From assembly GCA_947172415.1 (NCBI GenBank), contig OX359190.1, positions 8,556,001 through 8,620,000 of the forward strand: a DNA stretch of 64,000 nt. Direction: 5' to 3'. The notes beneath the pieces are model-generated. The model had not been told where the DNA came from. It was given only the letters and a program-made list of their open reading frames with translations, and did no database searches. This stretch comes from Chondrosia reniformis (taxonomy: Eukaryota; Porifera; Demospongiae; Chondrillida; Chondrillidae). Shown in pieces: positions 29,101 to 41,943 of this stretch (its first letter is position 1; every line of letters starts with the position of its first letter). The translations under genes were made by a program, and so were the position numbers.

Positions 29101-32100
29101 ATTTTAAAAACTCATTGATCATGCTTAATAGATGTCTGTGAATGCTGACACAAAGTGTTAGCTTCATATCTCTCCATTTGATAGAGTTACAGCCCTCAAT
29201 GTACATTAAATCCTGGTATACAAAAGTTAATGTATGGCGAGAGATAGGGCAAATTTTAAGTTTCATCAAAATTTCAAAAACTCATTGGACATACTCTATA
29301 GGTGTCTGTGAATGCTGACACAAAGTATTTGCTTCATATCTTTCTGTTTGATAGAGTGACAGCCCTCAATGTATATTACATTCTGGTATACAAAGTTAAT
29401 GTATGGAGAGATATATGGGGCAAATGTTTTAAGTTTCATCAAAATTTCAAAAACTCATTGGACATATATACTCTATAGGTGCCTGTGAATGCTGACACAA
29501 AGTATTTGCTTCATATCTTTCTGTTTGATAGAGTTACAGCCCTCAATGTACATTAAATCCTGGTATACAAAAGTTAATGTATGGTGAGAGATAGGGCCAA
29601 TTTTAAGTTCTAGCAAAATTTCAAAAACTCATTGGACATACTCTATAGGTGTCTGTGAATGCTGACACAAAGTATTTGCTTCATATCTCTCCATTTGATA
29701 GAGTTACAGCCCTCAATGTACAATAATATATTCTAGTATACAGTACATACAAAGTTAATGTATTGTGAGAGATAGGGCAAATTTTTAGTTCCATCAAAAT
29801 TTTAAAAACTCATTGATCATGCTTAATAGATGTCTGTGAATGCTGACACAAAGTGTTAGCTTCATATCTCTCCATTTGATAGAGTTACAGCCATCAATGT
29901 ACATTAAATTCTGGTATACAAAGTTAATGTATGGTGAGAGATAAGGCAAATTTTTTAAGTTTCATCAAAATTTCAAAAACTAGTTGGACATACTCTATAG
30001 GTGCCTGTGAATGCTGACACAAAGTATTTGCTTCATATCTTTCTGTTTTATAGGGTGACAGCCCTCAATGTACATTAAATTCTGGTATATAAAAGTTAAT
30101 GTATGGTGAGAGATAGGGCAATTTTTTTTAAGTTTCATCAAAATTTCAAAAACTAGTTGGACATACTCTATATGTGCCTGTGAATGCTGACACAAAGTAT
30201 TTGCTTCATATCTTTCTGTTTGATAGAGTTACAGCCCTCAATGTACATTAAATCCTGGTATACAAAGTTAATGTATGGTGAGAGATAAGGCAAATTTTTT
30301 AAGTTTCATCAAAATTTCAAAAACTCATTGGACATACTCTATAGGTGCCTGTGAATGCTGACACAAAGTATTTGCTTCATATCTTTCTGTTTTATAGGGT
30401 GACAGCCCTCAATGTACATTAAATTCTGGTATATAAAAGTTAATGTATTGTGAGAGATAGGGCAATTTTTTTTAAGTTTCATCAAAATTTCAAAAACTAG
30501 TTGGACATACTCTATATGTGTCTGTGAATGCTGACACAAAGTATTTGCTTCATATCTTTCTGTTTGATAGAGTTACAGCCCTCAATGTACATTAAATCCT
30601 GGTATACAAAAGTTAATGTATGGCGAGAGATAGGGCAAATTTTAAGTTTCATCAAAATTTCAAAAACTCATTGGACATACTCTATAGGTGTCTGTGAATG
30701 CTGACACAAAGTATTTGCTTCATATCTTTCTGTTTGATAGAGTGACAGCCCTCAATGTATATTACATTCTGGTATACAAAGTTAATGTATGGAGAGATAT
30801 ATGGGGCAAATGTTTTAAGTTTCATCAAAATTTCAAAAACTCATTGGACATATATACTCTATAGGTGCCTGTGAATGCTGACACAAAGTATTTGCTTCAT
30901 ATCTTTCTGTTTGATAGAGTTACAGCCCTCAATGTACATTAAATCCTGGTATACAAAAGTTAATGTATGGTGAGAGATAGGGCCAATTTTAAGTTCTAGC
31001 AAAATTTCAAAAACTCATTGGACATACTCTATAGGTGTCTGTGAATGCTGACACAAAGTATTTGCTTCATATCTCTCCATTTGATAGAGTTACAGCCCTC
31101 AATGTACAATAATATATTCTAGTATACAGTACATACAAAGTTAATGTATTGTGAGAGATAGGGCAAATTTTTAGTTCCATCAAAATTTTAAAAACTCATT
31201 GATCATGCTTAATAGATGTCTGTGAATGCTGACACAAAGTGTTAGCTTCATATCTCTCCATTTGATAGAGTTACAGCCATCAATGTACATTAAATTCTGG
31301 TATACAAAGTTAATGTATGGTGAGAGATAAGGCAAATTTTTTAAGTTTCATCAAAATTTCAAAAACTAGTTGGACATACTCTATAGGTGCCTGTGAATGC
31401 TGACACAAAGTATTTGCTTCATATCTTTCTGTTTTATAGGGTGACAGCCCTCAATGTACATTAAATTCTGGTATATAAAAGTTAATGTATGGTGAGAGAT
31501 AGGGCAATTTTTTTTAAGTTTCATCAAAATTTCAAAAACTAGTTGGACATACTCTATATGTGCCTGTGAATGCTGACACAAAGTATTTGCTTCATATCTT
31601 TCTGTTTGATAGAGTTACAGCCCTCAATGTACATTAAATCCTGGTATACAAAGTTAATGTATGGTGAGAGATAAGGCAAATTTTTTAAGTTTCATCAAAA
31701 TTTTAAAAACTAGTTGGACATACTCTATATGTGCCTGTGAATGCTGACACAAAGTATTTGCTTCATATCTTTCTGTTTGATAGAGTTACAGCCATCAATG
31801 TACATTAAATCCTGGTATACAAAAGTTAATGTATGGCGAGAGATAGGGCAAATTTTAAGTTTCATCAAAATTTCAAAAACTCATTGGACATACTCTATAG
31901 GTGTCTGTGAATGCTGACACAAAGTATTTGCTTCATACCTTTCTGTTTGATAGAGTGACAGCCCTCAATGTATATTACATTCTGGTATACAAAGTTAATG
32001 TATGGAGAGATATATGGGGCAAATTTTTTAAGTTTCATCAAAATTTCAAAAACTCATTGGACATACTCTATAGGTGCCTGTGAATTCTGATACAAAGTAT

Positions 32101-32667
32101 GAGCTTCATATCTCTCCATTTGATAGAGTTACAGCCCTCAATGTACAATAATATATTCTAGTATATATACAGTACATACAAAGTTAATGTATTGTGAGAG
32201 ATAGGGCAAATTTTTTAAGTTTCATCAAAATTTTAAAAACTCATTGATCATGCTTAATAGATGTCTGTGAATGCTGACACAAAGTGTTAGCTTCATATCT
32301 CTCCATTTGATAGAGTTACAGCCATCAATGTACATTAAATTCTGGTATACAAAGTTAATGTATGGTGAGATATAAGGCAATTTTAAGTTTCATCAAAATT
32401 TCAAAAACTAGTTGGACATACTCTATAGGTGCCTGTGAATGCTGACACAAAGTATTTGCTTCATATCTTTCTGTTTGATAGAGTTACAGCCCTCAATGTA
32501 CATTAAATTCTGGTATACAAAGTTAATGTATTGTGAGAGATATATGGGGCAAATTTTTTAAGTTTCATCAAAATTTCAAAAACTCATTGGACATACTCTA
32601 TAGGTGCCTGTGAATGTTGACACAAAGTCACAACTTCATATCTTTCCATTTGATAGAGTTACAGAAC

Positions 32668-33808
32668 TCTAGTTAATGTACTGTATTGCTAGTGAAAATT
32701 GCGTAATACCATATATGGCCGACCGTTAGAAGGTGTATGTAAAGACAACATTCGATACTATATCCGAAAATCTAGAATACTTTCTAAATTTTATTATACA
32801 CTGGGATATGCACTGTGTAGTAATTGATTGTTATTGAAGCACTATCTATCCATATTTAATATATGGATCCGGTTAAAGTGAAATTTCGTCAATCGACAGC
32901 CAACGAAACTCCAAAGAAAAAAAGTTGGACCATACCGAACGCTACCATCCACGACGCTCAGAGGCCGGGATCGGTGGTAACGCTCTGCCGAGTTGAGCTT
33001 TGGGTGTCACTTGCGTGAGAAGAACCAGTTCTTCTCGATATGGCCGACTCATATGAATCCTAAGATATCAGATGCCAATCCCACATTACGTGGAACCCCC
33101 CCGAAATCCGGATTATTGGTGAGCACGTCTCTATGGCACCAACCGATTAGGAGACAGCTTCAGAGTCTAAGCGCTACCAACCTCTATGGGAACCGCAACC
33201 ACCATAGAGATGTGTCCAGGTAGGCCTACTATATAAGGTTTTTCGCTTCTATTTATATGAAGTTTTGTCCAAAGAAAACGGTTGTGGTTGGGGCTTTTTT
33301 TATATATTTCTCGTTATTTCCAGATCAGTGAATTGTTCCAAGCAAGTTTAAAGACATAGTCAGTATTAGTGGTTCATCTGAAAACTGGGAAAAGCGGAAA
33401 AATTCCTGTAAGTGTCTTGATGGGCCGAGGAGAACGACTTTTCTGATCCCAATTATTTTCGAGAAATCGTCAATTTATTCCACTCTAATTCTAGACCAGT
33501 GAATCGTTCCGAGCAATTTTACACACATACGCAGTATTTCCAATACATCTCAAAACTGTGGCAAATGGATAAAAGCCTGTATGTGTCTTAGTGGAGGAAG
33601 GAGAGCGACTTTTCACGATACGGCAAACTAGAGATAGTGCGAGGTCCGATATTTATCGCTAGTACGATATTAATGTCTATGATCGATATTTCAACTTGGC
33701 CGGCTGTATTAATTCTAAGTCTAATTCCTAATTCAAGAGAGAATCATGTATTGATAAAATATAGCTAAATAATGGTTTAAAAGCAAATGTAGCTCCAAAA
33801 AATACAAA
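32668..33808 (+). repeat. Non-satellite block, copy 2
   Basis: Near-identical to 25010-26150, shifted by 7658 bp, with one extra T near 32733 and very few substitutions. The 51-codon ORF (32863-33018) and the second frame (32993-33223) are intact. Confidence 0.85.
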
Positions 33809-35323
33809 TGTACGGTGAGTGAGATAGGGCACATTTTAAGTTCCATCAAAATTTCAAAAATCCATTAGACATGCTCTATAGATGTCTGTGAATGTTGACA
33901 CAAAGTGTTAGTTTCATATCTCTCGATTTGATAGAGTTACAGCCCTCAATGTACATTAAATCCTGGTATACAAGGTTAATGTATGGTGAGAGATAGGGCA
34001 AAATTTAAGTTTCATCAAAATTTCAAAAACTCATTAATCATGCTTAATAGATGTCTGTGAATGCTGACACAAAGTGTTAGCTTCATATATCTCCCCTTTT
34101 GATAGAGTTACAGCCCTCAATGTACATTAAATCCTGGTATACAAAAGTTAATGTATGGTGAGAGATAGGGCAAATTTTAAATTCTAGCAAAATTTCAAAA
34201 ACTCATTGGACATACTCTGTAGGTGTCTGTGAATGCTGACACAAAGTATTTGCTTCATATCTTTCTGTTTGATAGAGTGACAGCCCTCAATGTATATTAC
34301 ATTCTGGTATACAATGTTAATGTATTGTGAGAGATATAGGCAAATTTTTTAAGTTTCATCAAAATTTCAAAAACTCATTGGACATACTCTATAGGTGCCT
34401 GTGAATGCTGACACACAGTATTTGCTTCATATCTTTCTGTTTGATAGAGTTACAGCCCTCAATGTACATTAAATCCTGGTATACAAAAGTTAATGTATGG
34501 TGAGAGATAGGGCAAATTTTAAATTCTAGCAAAATTTCAAAAACTCATTGGACATACTCTATAGGTGTCTGTGAATGCTGACACAAAGTATTTGCTTCAT
34601 ATCTTTCTGTTTGATAGAGTGACAGCCCTCAATGTATATTACATTCTGGTATACAAAGTTAATGTATGGTGAGAGATAGGGCAAATTTTTAGTTCCATCA
34701 AAATTTTAAAAACTCATTGATCATGCTTAATAGATGTCTGTGAATGCTGATACAAAGTGTTAGCTTCATATCTCTCCATTTGATAGAGTTACAGCCCTCA
34801 ATGTACAATAATATATTCTAGTATACATACAAAGTTAATGTATGGCTAGAGATAGGGCAAATTTTTAGTTCCATCAAAATTTTAAAAACTCATTGATCAT
34901 GCTTAATGGATGTCTGTGAATGCTGACACAAAGTGTTAGCTTCATATATATATCTCCCCCTTTGATAGAGTTACAGCCATCAATGTACATTAATTCCTGG
35001 TATACAAAAGTTAATGTATGGTGAGAGATAAGGCAAATTTTAAGTTCCATCAAAATTTCAAAAACTCATTGGACATACTCTATAGGTGCCTGTGAATTCT
35101 GATACAAAGTATTTGCTTCATATCTTTCTGTTTGATAGAGTTACAGCCCTCAATGTACATTAAATTCTGGTATACAAAGTTAATGTATTGTGAGAGATAT
35201 ATGGGGCAAATTTTTTAAGTTTCATCAAAATTTCAAAAACTCATTGGACATACTCTATAGGTGCCTGTGAATGTTGACACAAAGTCACAACTTCATATCT
35301 TTCCATTTGATAGAGTTACAGAA

Positions 35324-36464
35324 CTCTAGTTAATGTACTGTATTGTTAGTGAAAATTGCGTAATACCATATATGGCCGACCGTTAGAAGGTGATGTAAAG
35401 ACAACATTCGATACTATATCCGAAAATCTAGAATACTTTCTAAATTTTATTATACACTGGGATATGCACTGTGTAGTAATTGATTGTTATTGAAGCACTA
35501 TCTATCCATATTTAATATATGGATCCGGTTAAAGTGAAATTTCGTCAATCGACAGCCAACGAAACTCCAAAGAAAAAAAGTTGGACCATACCGAACGCTA
35601 CCATCCACGACGCTCAGAGGCCGGGATCGGTGGTAACGCTCTGCCGAGTTGAGCTTTGGGTGTCACTTGCGTGAGAAGAACCAGTTCTTCTCGATATGGC
35701 CGACTCATATGAATCCTAAGATATCAGATGCCAATCCCACATTACGTGGAACCCCCCCGAAATCCGGATTATTGGTGAGCACGTCTCTATGGCACCAACC
35801 GATTAGGAGACAGCTTCAGAGTCTAAGCGCTACCAACCTCTATGGGAACCGCAACCACCATAGAGATGTGTCCAGGTAGGCCTACTATATAAGGTTTTTC
35901 GCTTCTATTTATATGAAGTTTTGTCCAAAGAAAACGGTTGTGGTTGGGGCTTTTTTTATATATTTCTCGTTATTTCCAGATCAGTGAATTGTTCCAAGCA
36001 AGTTTAAAGACATAGTCAGTATTAGTGGTTCATCTGAAAACTGGGAAAAGCGGAAAAATTCCTGTAAGTGTCTTGATGGGCCGAGGAGAACGACTTTTCT
36101 GATCCCAATTATTTTCGAGAAATCGTCAATTTATTCCACTCTAATTCTAGACCAGTGAATCGTTCCGAGCAATTTTACACACATACGCAGTATTTCCAAC
36201 ACATCTCAAAACTGTGGCAAATGGATAAAAGCCTGTATGTGTCTTAGTGGAGGAAGGAGAGCGACTTTTCACGATACGGCAAACTAGAGATAGTGCGAGG
36301 TCCGATATTTATCGCTAGTACGATATTAATGTCTATGATCGATATTTCAACTTGGCCGGCTGTATTAATTCTAAGTCTAATTCCTAATTCAAGAGAGAAT
36401 CATGTATTGATAAAATATAGCTAAATAATGGTTTAAAAGCAAATGTAGCTCCAAAAAATACAAA
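35324..36464 (+). repeat. Non-satellite block, copy 3
   Basis: Near-identical to copy 1, shifted by about 10,314 bp. The similarity extends into flanking satellite on both sides (about 24.66-26.61 kb against 34.97-36.92 kb), so copies 1 and 3 belong to one segmental duplication. ORFs at 35519-35674 and 35649-35879. Confidence 0.85.
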
Positions 36465-37111
36465 TGTACGGTGAGTGAGATAGGGCACATTTTAAGTTCC
36501 ATCAAAATTTCAAAAATCCATTAGACATGCTCTATAGATGTCTGTGAATGCTGACACAAAGTGTTAGCTTCATATCTCTCGATTTGATAGAGTTACAGCC
36601 ATCAATGTACATTAAAATCTGGTATACAAGGTTAATGTATGGTGAGAGATAGGGCAAAATTTAAAATTTCAAAAACCCCTTAAACATACTCTATAGATGT
36701 CTGTGAATGCTGACAAAAGGTTTAGCTTCATATCTTTACTTTTGATAGAGTTACGGCCCTCAAATTCTGGTATACAAAGTTAAGTTGGTATACCATAATT
36801 TAATGTACATTTAGGGCTGTAACTCTGTCAAATGGAATATGAAGCTAATACTTGGTGTCAGCATTTACAGACAACTATAAAGTATGTCCAATGAGTTTTT
36901 GAAATTTTGAAGTATGTCAATAACGTAGACCTTTAAGAAAGCTCATGCATGTTAAAAGAACCATTTAACGTTGGCTAGCATTTTACGAGTGATCGAATTT
37001 CAATAGATGTGGTATGTTAAAAATGGTATTTTCAGATTATATATATATAATACGGATTTGTGTCTTCTCCTAGATGTCTATAAATGTACATAAATCTACT
37101 CATGTGTGTGA

Positions 37112-37216
37112 TGAATAAAGGGAGTTATGCACTTGGCCTGTACAAAGGCTATATATGATGATAAGCAAAAATAAGCAAAAATTATTCACTGGAAAGTGTT
37201 ACGCCTACCAGCCAAG
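37112..37216 (-). repeat. R2 dispersed repeat, copy 2
   Basis: Reverse copy: GCACTTGGCCTGTACAAAGG, ATTATTCACTGGAAAGTG and CCAGCCAAGTGACCAAAGTC. Confidence 0.65.
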
Positions 37217-37375
37217 TGACCAAAGTCTATGTGCATGGGATATATACATAGTTAGAGGTGAAGGTGGTCTGGAATTTGGAATATGGTGTACATGATTGTT
37301 GAAAGATATATGTATATATCTAAATTTATGGATTTCACTCCAGTTTATATATACTGTCACATGAAAATCTGAGAT

Positions 37376-37486
37376 ACCATTTTCCTACATGCTATATGCC
37401 TATTCTGTAAAAGAGCCTATAGGGGAACTAAACCTGAAGAGAGCTTTGGATGAGGATACCGGAGTCTTTTCTTCCTTCTTTTCCAT
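37376..37486 (-). repeat. R1 dispersed repeat, copy 5 (partial)
   Basis: Reverse partial copy: CATTTTCCTACATGCTATAT, GAGCCTATAGGGGAACTAAA, GAGCTTTGGATGAGGATACC. The remainder is absent. Confidence 0.75.
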
Positions 37487-37504
37487 GTACATGCATATAT
37501 ATGG

Positions 37505-37618
37505 AAAAGGGAGTTAATTGCAATGAGCCGTGCAAAGGCTAGGATGATAAGCAAGAAAATATTAGACTTCGGTCACTTGGCTGGTTTGGTGTAATATCTT
37601 TCAGTGATTTTTTTGCTT
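37505..37618. repeat. R2 dispersed repeat, copy 3 (rearranged)
   Basis: Contains GAGCCGTGCAAAGGCTAGGA and then GGTCACTTGGCTGGTTTGGT with TTTCAGTGATTTTTTTGC. The halves are in opposite orientation, so the copy is rearranged or two copies abut. Confidence 0.55.
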
Positions 37619-37839
37619 ATGCATATATATGTACGTACCTCATGGTTTGATTATATGCATTTGTAAAATATAATATTGTGACTATATATTTATTACTACG
37701 TACAGAGTATTAGCCTTGCACAGGCAAGAGTGACTGCATGTTTTGATTCCAGTTAATAACTTTGCCCATACTAGTTCTCCTGAATTATTGGATATTGATG
37801 ATTTTGAGGTTCATTTGTCATGCATCATAGAGAAGAGGG

Positions 37840-37975
37840 GCGGACCCATGCATATGTGAGACCTCTGCCACTCCCCTCCACAATACATGACAAACCACAC
37901 CCCTCTATGTAATTGGCTGTACACTATATACACGTGTATATATAAATTAAATCTCAGTGGCTCCTTACAGAGAAG
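37840..37975 (+). promoter_or_regulatory. Promoter-like patch with E-box palindrome (speculative)
   Basis: GGGGCGGACC, an inverted CCAAT (AATTGGCTG) and an 18-bp perfect palindrome TATATACACGTGTATATA centred on CACGTG lie within 130 bp. No gene was found next to it. Inference only. Confidence 0.2.
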
Positions 37976-37979
37976 AAAA

Positions 37980-39100
37980 GTATTCACTACTAGATGAGCT
38001 TTAAAATTAGAGTATTTCAGTTCAAAACTTTAAATGTTACCAAAATTCAGAGTCAAAATTAATATTATGCATTTTGAGGTTGGTTTGTGGTTTGTTAGCT
38101 ATATACTAATCCTATGCATACATATAATACAAAATAAAACAGACGGAAGAAAATTCTGCTTTTTATGATAGAGAGTACATTAAGATATTTACATGCATGA
38201 TAGCTATATTGATTTTATAGCATCTCTATATTATTGTAGAGTACCTTCATGACAATTGTGCTCTATATACACTTATTAAAACTGTATATTAAAGTGAGAG
38301 ACTGGTATAAAGTATTGTTTACCTGTATAAATATATTTGAAGATTATGGAGACCTCAGACCCTGGTATAGACCAGATCATTCACTACAGTTAGTCAGAAA
38401 ACCTTTCTTACTATCTAGCAACTATAATTATAATAGAATCTATCCAGTGTAGTGTACCTCAATCTTTAGTAAATTATTTAGTCAGGAAGTTCTTTGAGGT
38501 AATTCTCTAAAGCTGTTCTTTTCTTGATAAAAATCACCTCTTTGCCTTCTTATCTTCTTATGAGAGCTCTTTACTTAAAGCCAATTGGCTGTCCCTTTTA
38601 TTTCCTCTATTTTCCTACTAACACCACACTTCCTCCAACTGTGGTTAATTTTATATTATAGGTTATACTATATATCTTATATATATACATACTACTATAG
38701 TAGAGTATATATATGCTATATATATGCTATATATATTTACTAGGACTATTCTTATTTCATTCAATTAACTAAATACAGCAAATTATATTACGTATATATA
38801 CTGTTATGATACATGTAAACTAGTATTGATTTGTGGGTTTTCTATTTGTATTATGTTAACATGCTCTACGTATGCATTAATATAATTACTATACAGTACA
38901 CTGTTTCACTGAACTGTGTCACCTTTCAGTATAAAAACAGAAAGTCAGACAATTGCTTCCTTTTAATGGGGTCTCAAGGCCACTAATCCATTAACCTGCT
39001 GAAGACACCTGCATACCCATGGGAAACTGGCATACATATACACTCATCCCTAACCTATATATGAGAGTATATTGTGTCAAGTGATGTATGCATGTCTTTT
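37980..39100. other. AT-rich intergenic DNA, nothing recognised
   Basis: Contains ATATAT-rich stretches (38660-38760) and a 67-codon open frame at 38249-38452 with no similarity I can name, AT-driven composition and no splice context. No gene called. Confidence 0.4.
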
Positions 39101-39104
39101 GATT

Positions 39105-39650
39105 AACAGTTCTGTCAAACCTTATATGGCGCTGAGACCTGGGCATGCAGCAATCAAGCATCTCATTAGAAGGCTGAAGAGATGCCTTCTGACATACATT
39201 TTAGGTGGGACCTTGTGCTCTATGGGATATGCACTGTAATAATATATATTGACATATTGGAGGAGACTGGGAAGATATATACTGATAGAACAACAGTTAA
39301 ATCACTGATAAAGATCCTTGGGTCAAAACTTTAGACCAAGAGATTCATGTGATTTTAGATGCTCAAAGAGTTGAAAGATGTAACCTCCAAAAGATGATAA
39401 CAATAAGGCAAAGGAGGCTCTCCAGTGGTTCAGACACCTGATGGAAGAGGATGCCAGACAATCATCCACAGAGGAAGAGGATGCCAGACAATCATCCACA
39501 GAGGAAGAGGATGCCAGACAATCATCCACAGAGGAAGAGGATGCCAGACAATCATCCACAGAAGCAGCTCCTATGGTGCAGACTGAAAGGAAAGAAGAAG
39601 AAGCCATCTTTGTGTTGGATGGACCTCACTAACAGAAGATCTACATAGCT
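39105..39650 (+). mobile_element. Degenerate non-LTR retrotransposon 3' end (endonuclease-reverse transcriptase type)
   Basis: Frame-broken remnants match the C-terminal landmarks of RTE/CR1-like ORF2 proteins: LYGAETWAC at about 39120, LIRRLKRCLLTYILGG, LQWFRHLM, then MPDNHPQ and KQLLWCRLKGKKKK. Stops and frame shifts separate the pieces. Family placement beyond non-LTR retrotransposon is uncertain. The MPDNHPQ segment has been amplified (see the repeat at 39441-39565). Confidence 0.6.
39441..39565 (+). repeat. 30-bp in-frame repeat inside the retrotransposon relic
   Basis: Four copies of a 30-bp unit (GAGGAAGAGGATGCCAGACA plus ATCATCCACA), a multiple of three, so MPDNHPQRKR repeats in one frame and EEEDARQSST in another. 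Confidence 0.9.
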
Positions 39651-40129
39651 GGCCATGGAATATACAAACTGGCAGGAAATTATGGAAGTAAGAAATAAAT
39701 AATTATACGTATACAATGTACCATAATCCATCAACAAACAACTCCCAATTCATGATGGAATTCAAAAAGGTATAAAGAAGAAGAAAAGCTACAAGAGTGC
39801 TATTATGTATGCTGCATATACGTACATACAATGGTATATACCGCAAAGAGTTGACCCCTGTATATATATATATATATATACACTGTCAACCTGTAATCCT
39901 CTTGTTGAGGACTTTTATATCCATTAATTATTACAGAAAGTAAATACTTGTGGTTGCTAATCAGTGAGTAGGGGGAAGCTACGTACGTATATACAACCAA
40001 GATGTGATATACTATACTGTAGATACTCTGAATTGTGTGTAATATATATGTAACAGTTGTTCATTTAATGTTTTACCAATTTATTATAATTTAAAGCCAT
40101 GAACTGAATATGGTCATATTTTATAAACA

Positions 40130-40200
40130 GCTCTCTGGCCAATCAGATTTCACAGTGTGGACCAATCAGATTTGTTGGTCCCGCCCACAATGAGGACTAA
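40130..40200 (+). promoter_or_regulatory. Orphan promoter-like cluster: two CCAAT boxes and a GC box
   Basis: GGCCAATCAGATTTCACAG and GGACCAATCAGATTTG place two identical CCAATCAG motifs about 25 bp apart, followed by GTCCCGCCCAC. This NF-Y/NF-Y/Sp1-KLF layout is typical of animal promoters. No coding exon could be identified within 1 kb on either side. It may drive a non-coding RNA or be fortuitous. Confidence 0.4.
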
Positions 40201-41028
40201 CCAGTAACCTTGTACTGGTACCACTAATTTCCTTCAATGTGTACGGTGACCTCAATATCCTACTCCAGTGCCAACCAGTGGGGGTCACTTGAAGAACCTT
40301 CTCTTGCAAACTTGCTTACCATGCATAAATTCTCAGACACTGTATACAAGATCTACTATATATATATACCTTGTGATTATATAGTATATACATATATATA
40401 GCATCTTAATGTGTAATAGTGCTGTATTTGCAACAGAGCACAATCATATGACTCCATAGCAGTAAAGGTACTGCTACTGCTACATAAATATCCCATCCCA
40501 ATGTGCCAATACATCAATAGTTCAAGTCTTGTGACTTCTTGCATAATTGCTGTGTCAGCAACAAACAACCCCTTACTTCAACTATTTCAATTACTTCAAC
40601 TTAACACTCTTCAACTCTTATTTGGAGACGGTACTAATTTACATTAACATCATATTTATACTGTACATATACGTACTACACTACATATATATGAACAAGA
40701 ACATGAACACTTCATAATTCCAAGTTAAATGCATAATACTTTATGACAAATACACATGCACAATCTAAATAACAATAAAAGTTTCACTTTGGCAGAAGTT
40801 ACTACCTCTAAAAGCAAGTGATGGATTGTCTAACTAGGGCTTGTTAAAGCTGAATACCAGAATGTCAGTAAAGATTGACTCAAGAAAAATAATAAACGCA
40901 AATGGGAAAATGGCAAAGATACAATTCTTTGTAAGGTACTCCATTTTCACAAAGAAGAGCTACAAAATAGAGAAAGAGAAAGACTAGAAATGGGCCTACA
41001 TTTGCATGTTATTGAATAATCAAAGCAA
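40200..41028. other. Intergenic DNA, nothing recognised
   Basis: AT-rich sequence with no coding signature or repeat I recognise. A 63-codon minus frame at 40377-40568 is not supported. Confidence 0.35.
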
Positions 41029-41170
41029 TAATCAAACCACAAGTAATCATTCTCAGATATCAGGAAGAGGGAAAATATGAAAGAAGCGATTACACAATAT
41101 ACTAGGAGTCAAACCCAGAACAGCTGGTTATGACCACCAGTACTCTGCCACTGAGCTACAATTGCCACAG
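41029..41170 (-). mobile_element. tRNA-derived SINE with Met(CAU)-like head
   Basis: On the minus strand TAGCTCAGTGGCAGAG matches a pol III A box and GGGTTTGACTCC a B box. Between them CTGGT...ACCAG can pair around a CAT triplet. The acceptor arms (41164 and 41095) pair poorly and the anticodon loop lacks the usual T33, so it is not a working tRNA. The tail (TTACTTGTGGTTTGATT) is shared with 46440-46556. Confidence 0.55.
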
Positions 41171-41179
41171 CAAAGCTTC

Positions 41180-41940
41180 ATTCATGTTTTCCCTCTTATG
41201 CGTACGTATGTACTAACTACAAAGTACAGTAGGTGTTGTAATTAGTTGCCACTCACACTACACTGATTAGTGTATGTGTAGTAGTGCATGCATGGCAAAT
41301 TTCTACATCTTAAGAAGTACGGAGACACTTGCCATTGTATTATTCTAATTATAGAGTGTTATCCTAAGTATCTGCGGCATGTTTACATATCAATATTCAA
41401 AGCTACATACAGTGTTAATAAACTATACATAGAAAGTATTGAAGAATCAATAAAATACTGACAATCAATCTTAACTATGTTCCTCCTTGCTAAGGCAATT
41501 ACAACTAACATGTATCATAGTCTAGCAATACAAGCAAATCCACACAATAGGCATCCTTTGTTGCCCTTCTCGCAATACAATGATTTACCTACAATGCCCT
41601 GAATAAAGGCATTATAATCCATTATAATTGAAAGGTTAACTTGAGTATACCTTCTGACAAGTGATTTAGGAATTGGGATGTTATTTCATGAAATACAAAG
41701 AACCAATTTAATAAAAGTTCATGTGTTTATATAATATTAAGTCTAGGAAAACCAATTGATACAAATACATCAAATAACAGCTACATAGTACATAACTATG
41801 AGCAATGGAGCAAAGAATAATTATAAAATACAATCTCTATTATAAATGAAAAAAAAAACTTAACAAATGATGAACAAATGGATATAATACATCCATTTGA
41901 AATGCTTTAAATATTATATTATTTAAAGTTAAAATACTTG
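41180..41940. other. Intergenic DNA, nothing recognised
   Basis: AT-rich, without clear ORFs or repeats. Confidence 0.35.
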
Positions 41941-41943
41941 CAA

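Larger units (their letters stand above)
24000..36915. repeat. Satellite array of ~170-180 bp monomers with higher-order structure
   Basis: More than 50 monomers with landmarks TGTATGGTGAGAGATAGGGC, CATCAAAATTTCAAAAACTC, GTGAATGCTGACACAAAGT, TTTGATAGAGTTACAGCC and CATTAAATCCTGGTATAC. Monomer spacings measured between 28.09 and 29.13 kb are 169-180 bp. Higher-order periods of about 700 bp (28716 to 29416) and about 1386 bp (29416 to 30804; ORFs at 29995 and 31381) are visible. Open frames of 60-70 codons (for example 29995-30195 and 31381-31581, minus) recur with the period and are not genes. Three 1.1 kb non-satellite blocks interrupt it. Monomers are inverted at both edges and once inside. 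Confidence 0.95.

Noticed and set aside
27568..31581. Recurring 60-66 codon ORFs (MCQHSQ..., MSVNAD...)
   Set aside because: They recur with the satellite period on both strands and follow monomer sequence, with no independent sign of coding.
41095..41164. A functional tRNA-Met gene on the minus strand
   Set aside because: Acceptor arms do not pair well and the anticodon loop lacks the expected T33; better explained as a SINE head.
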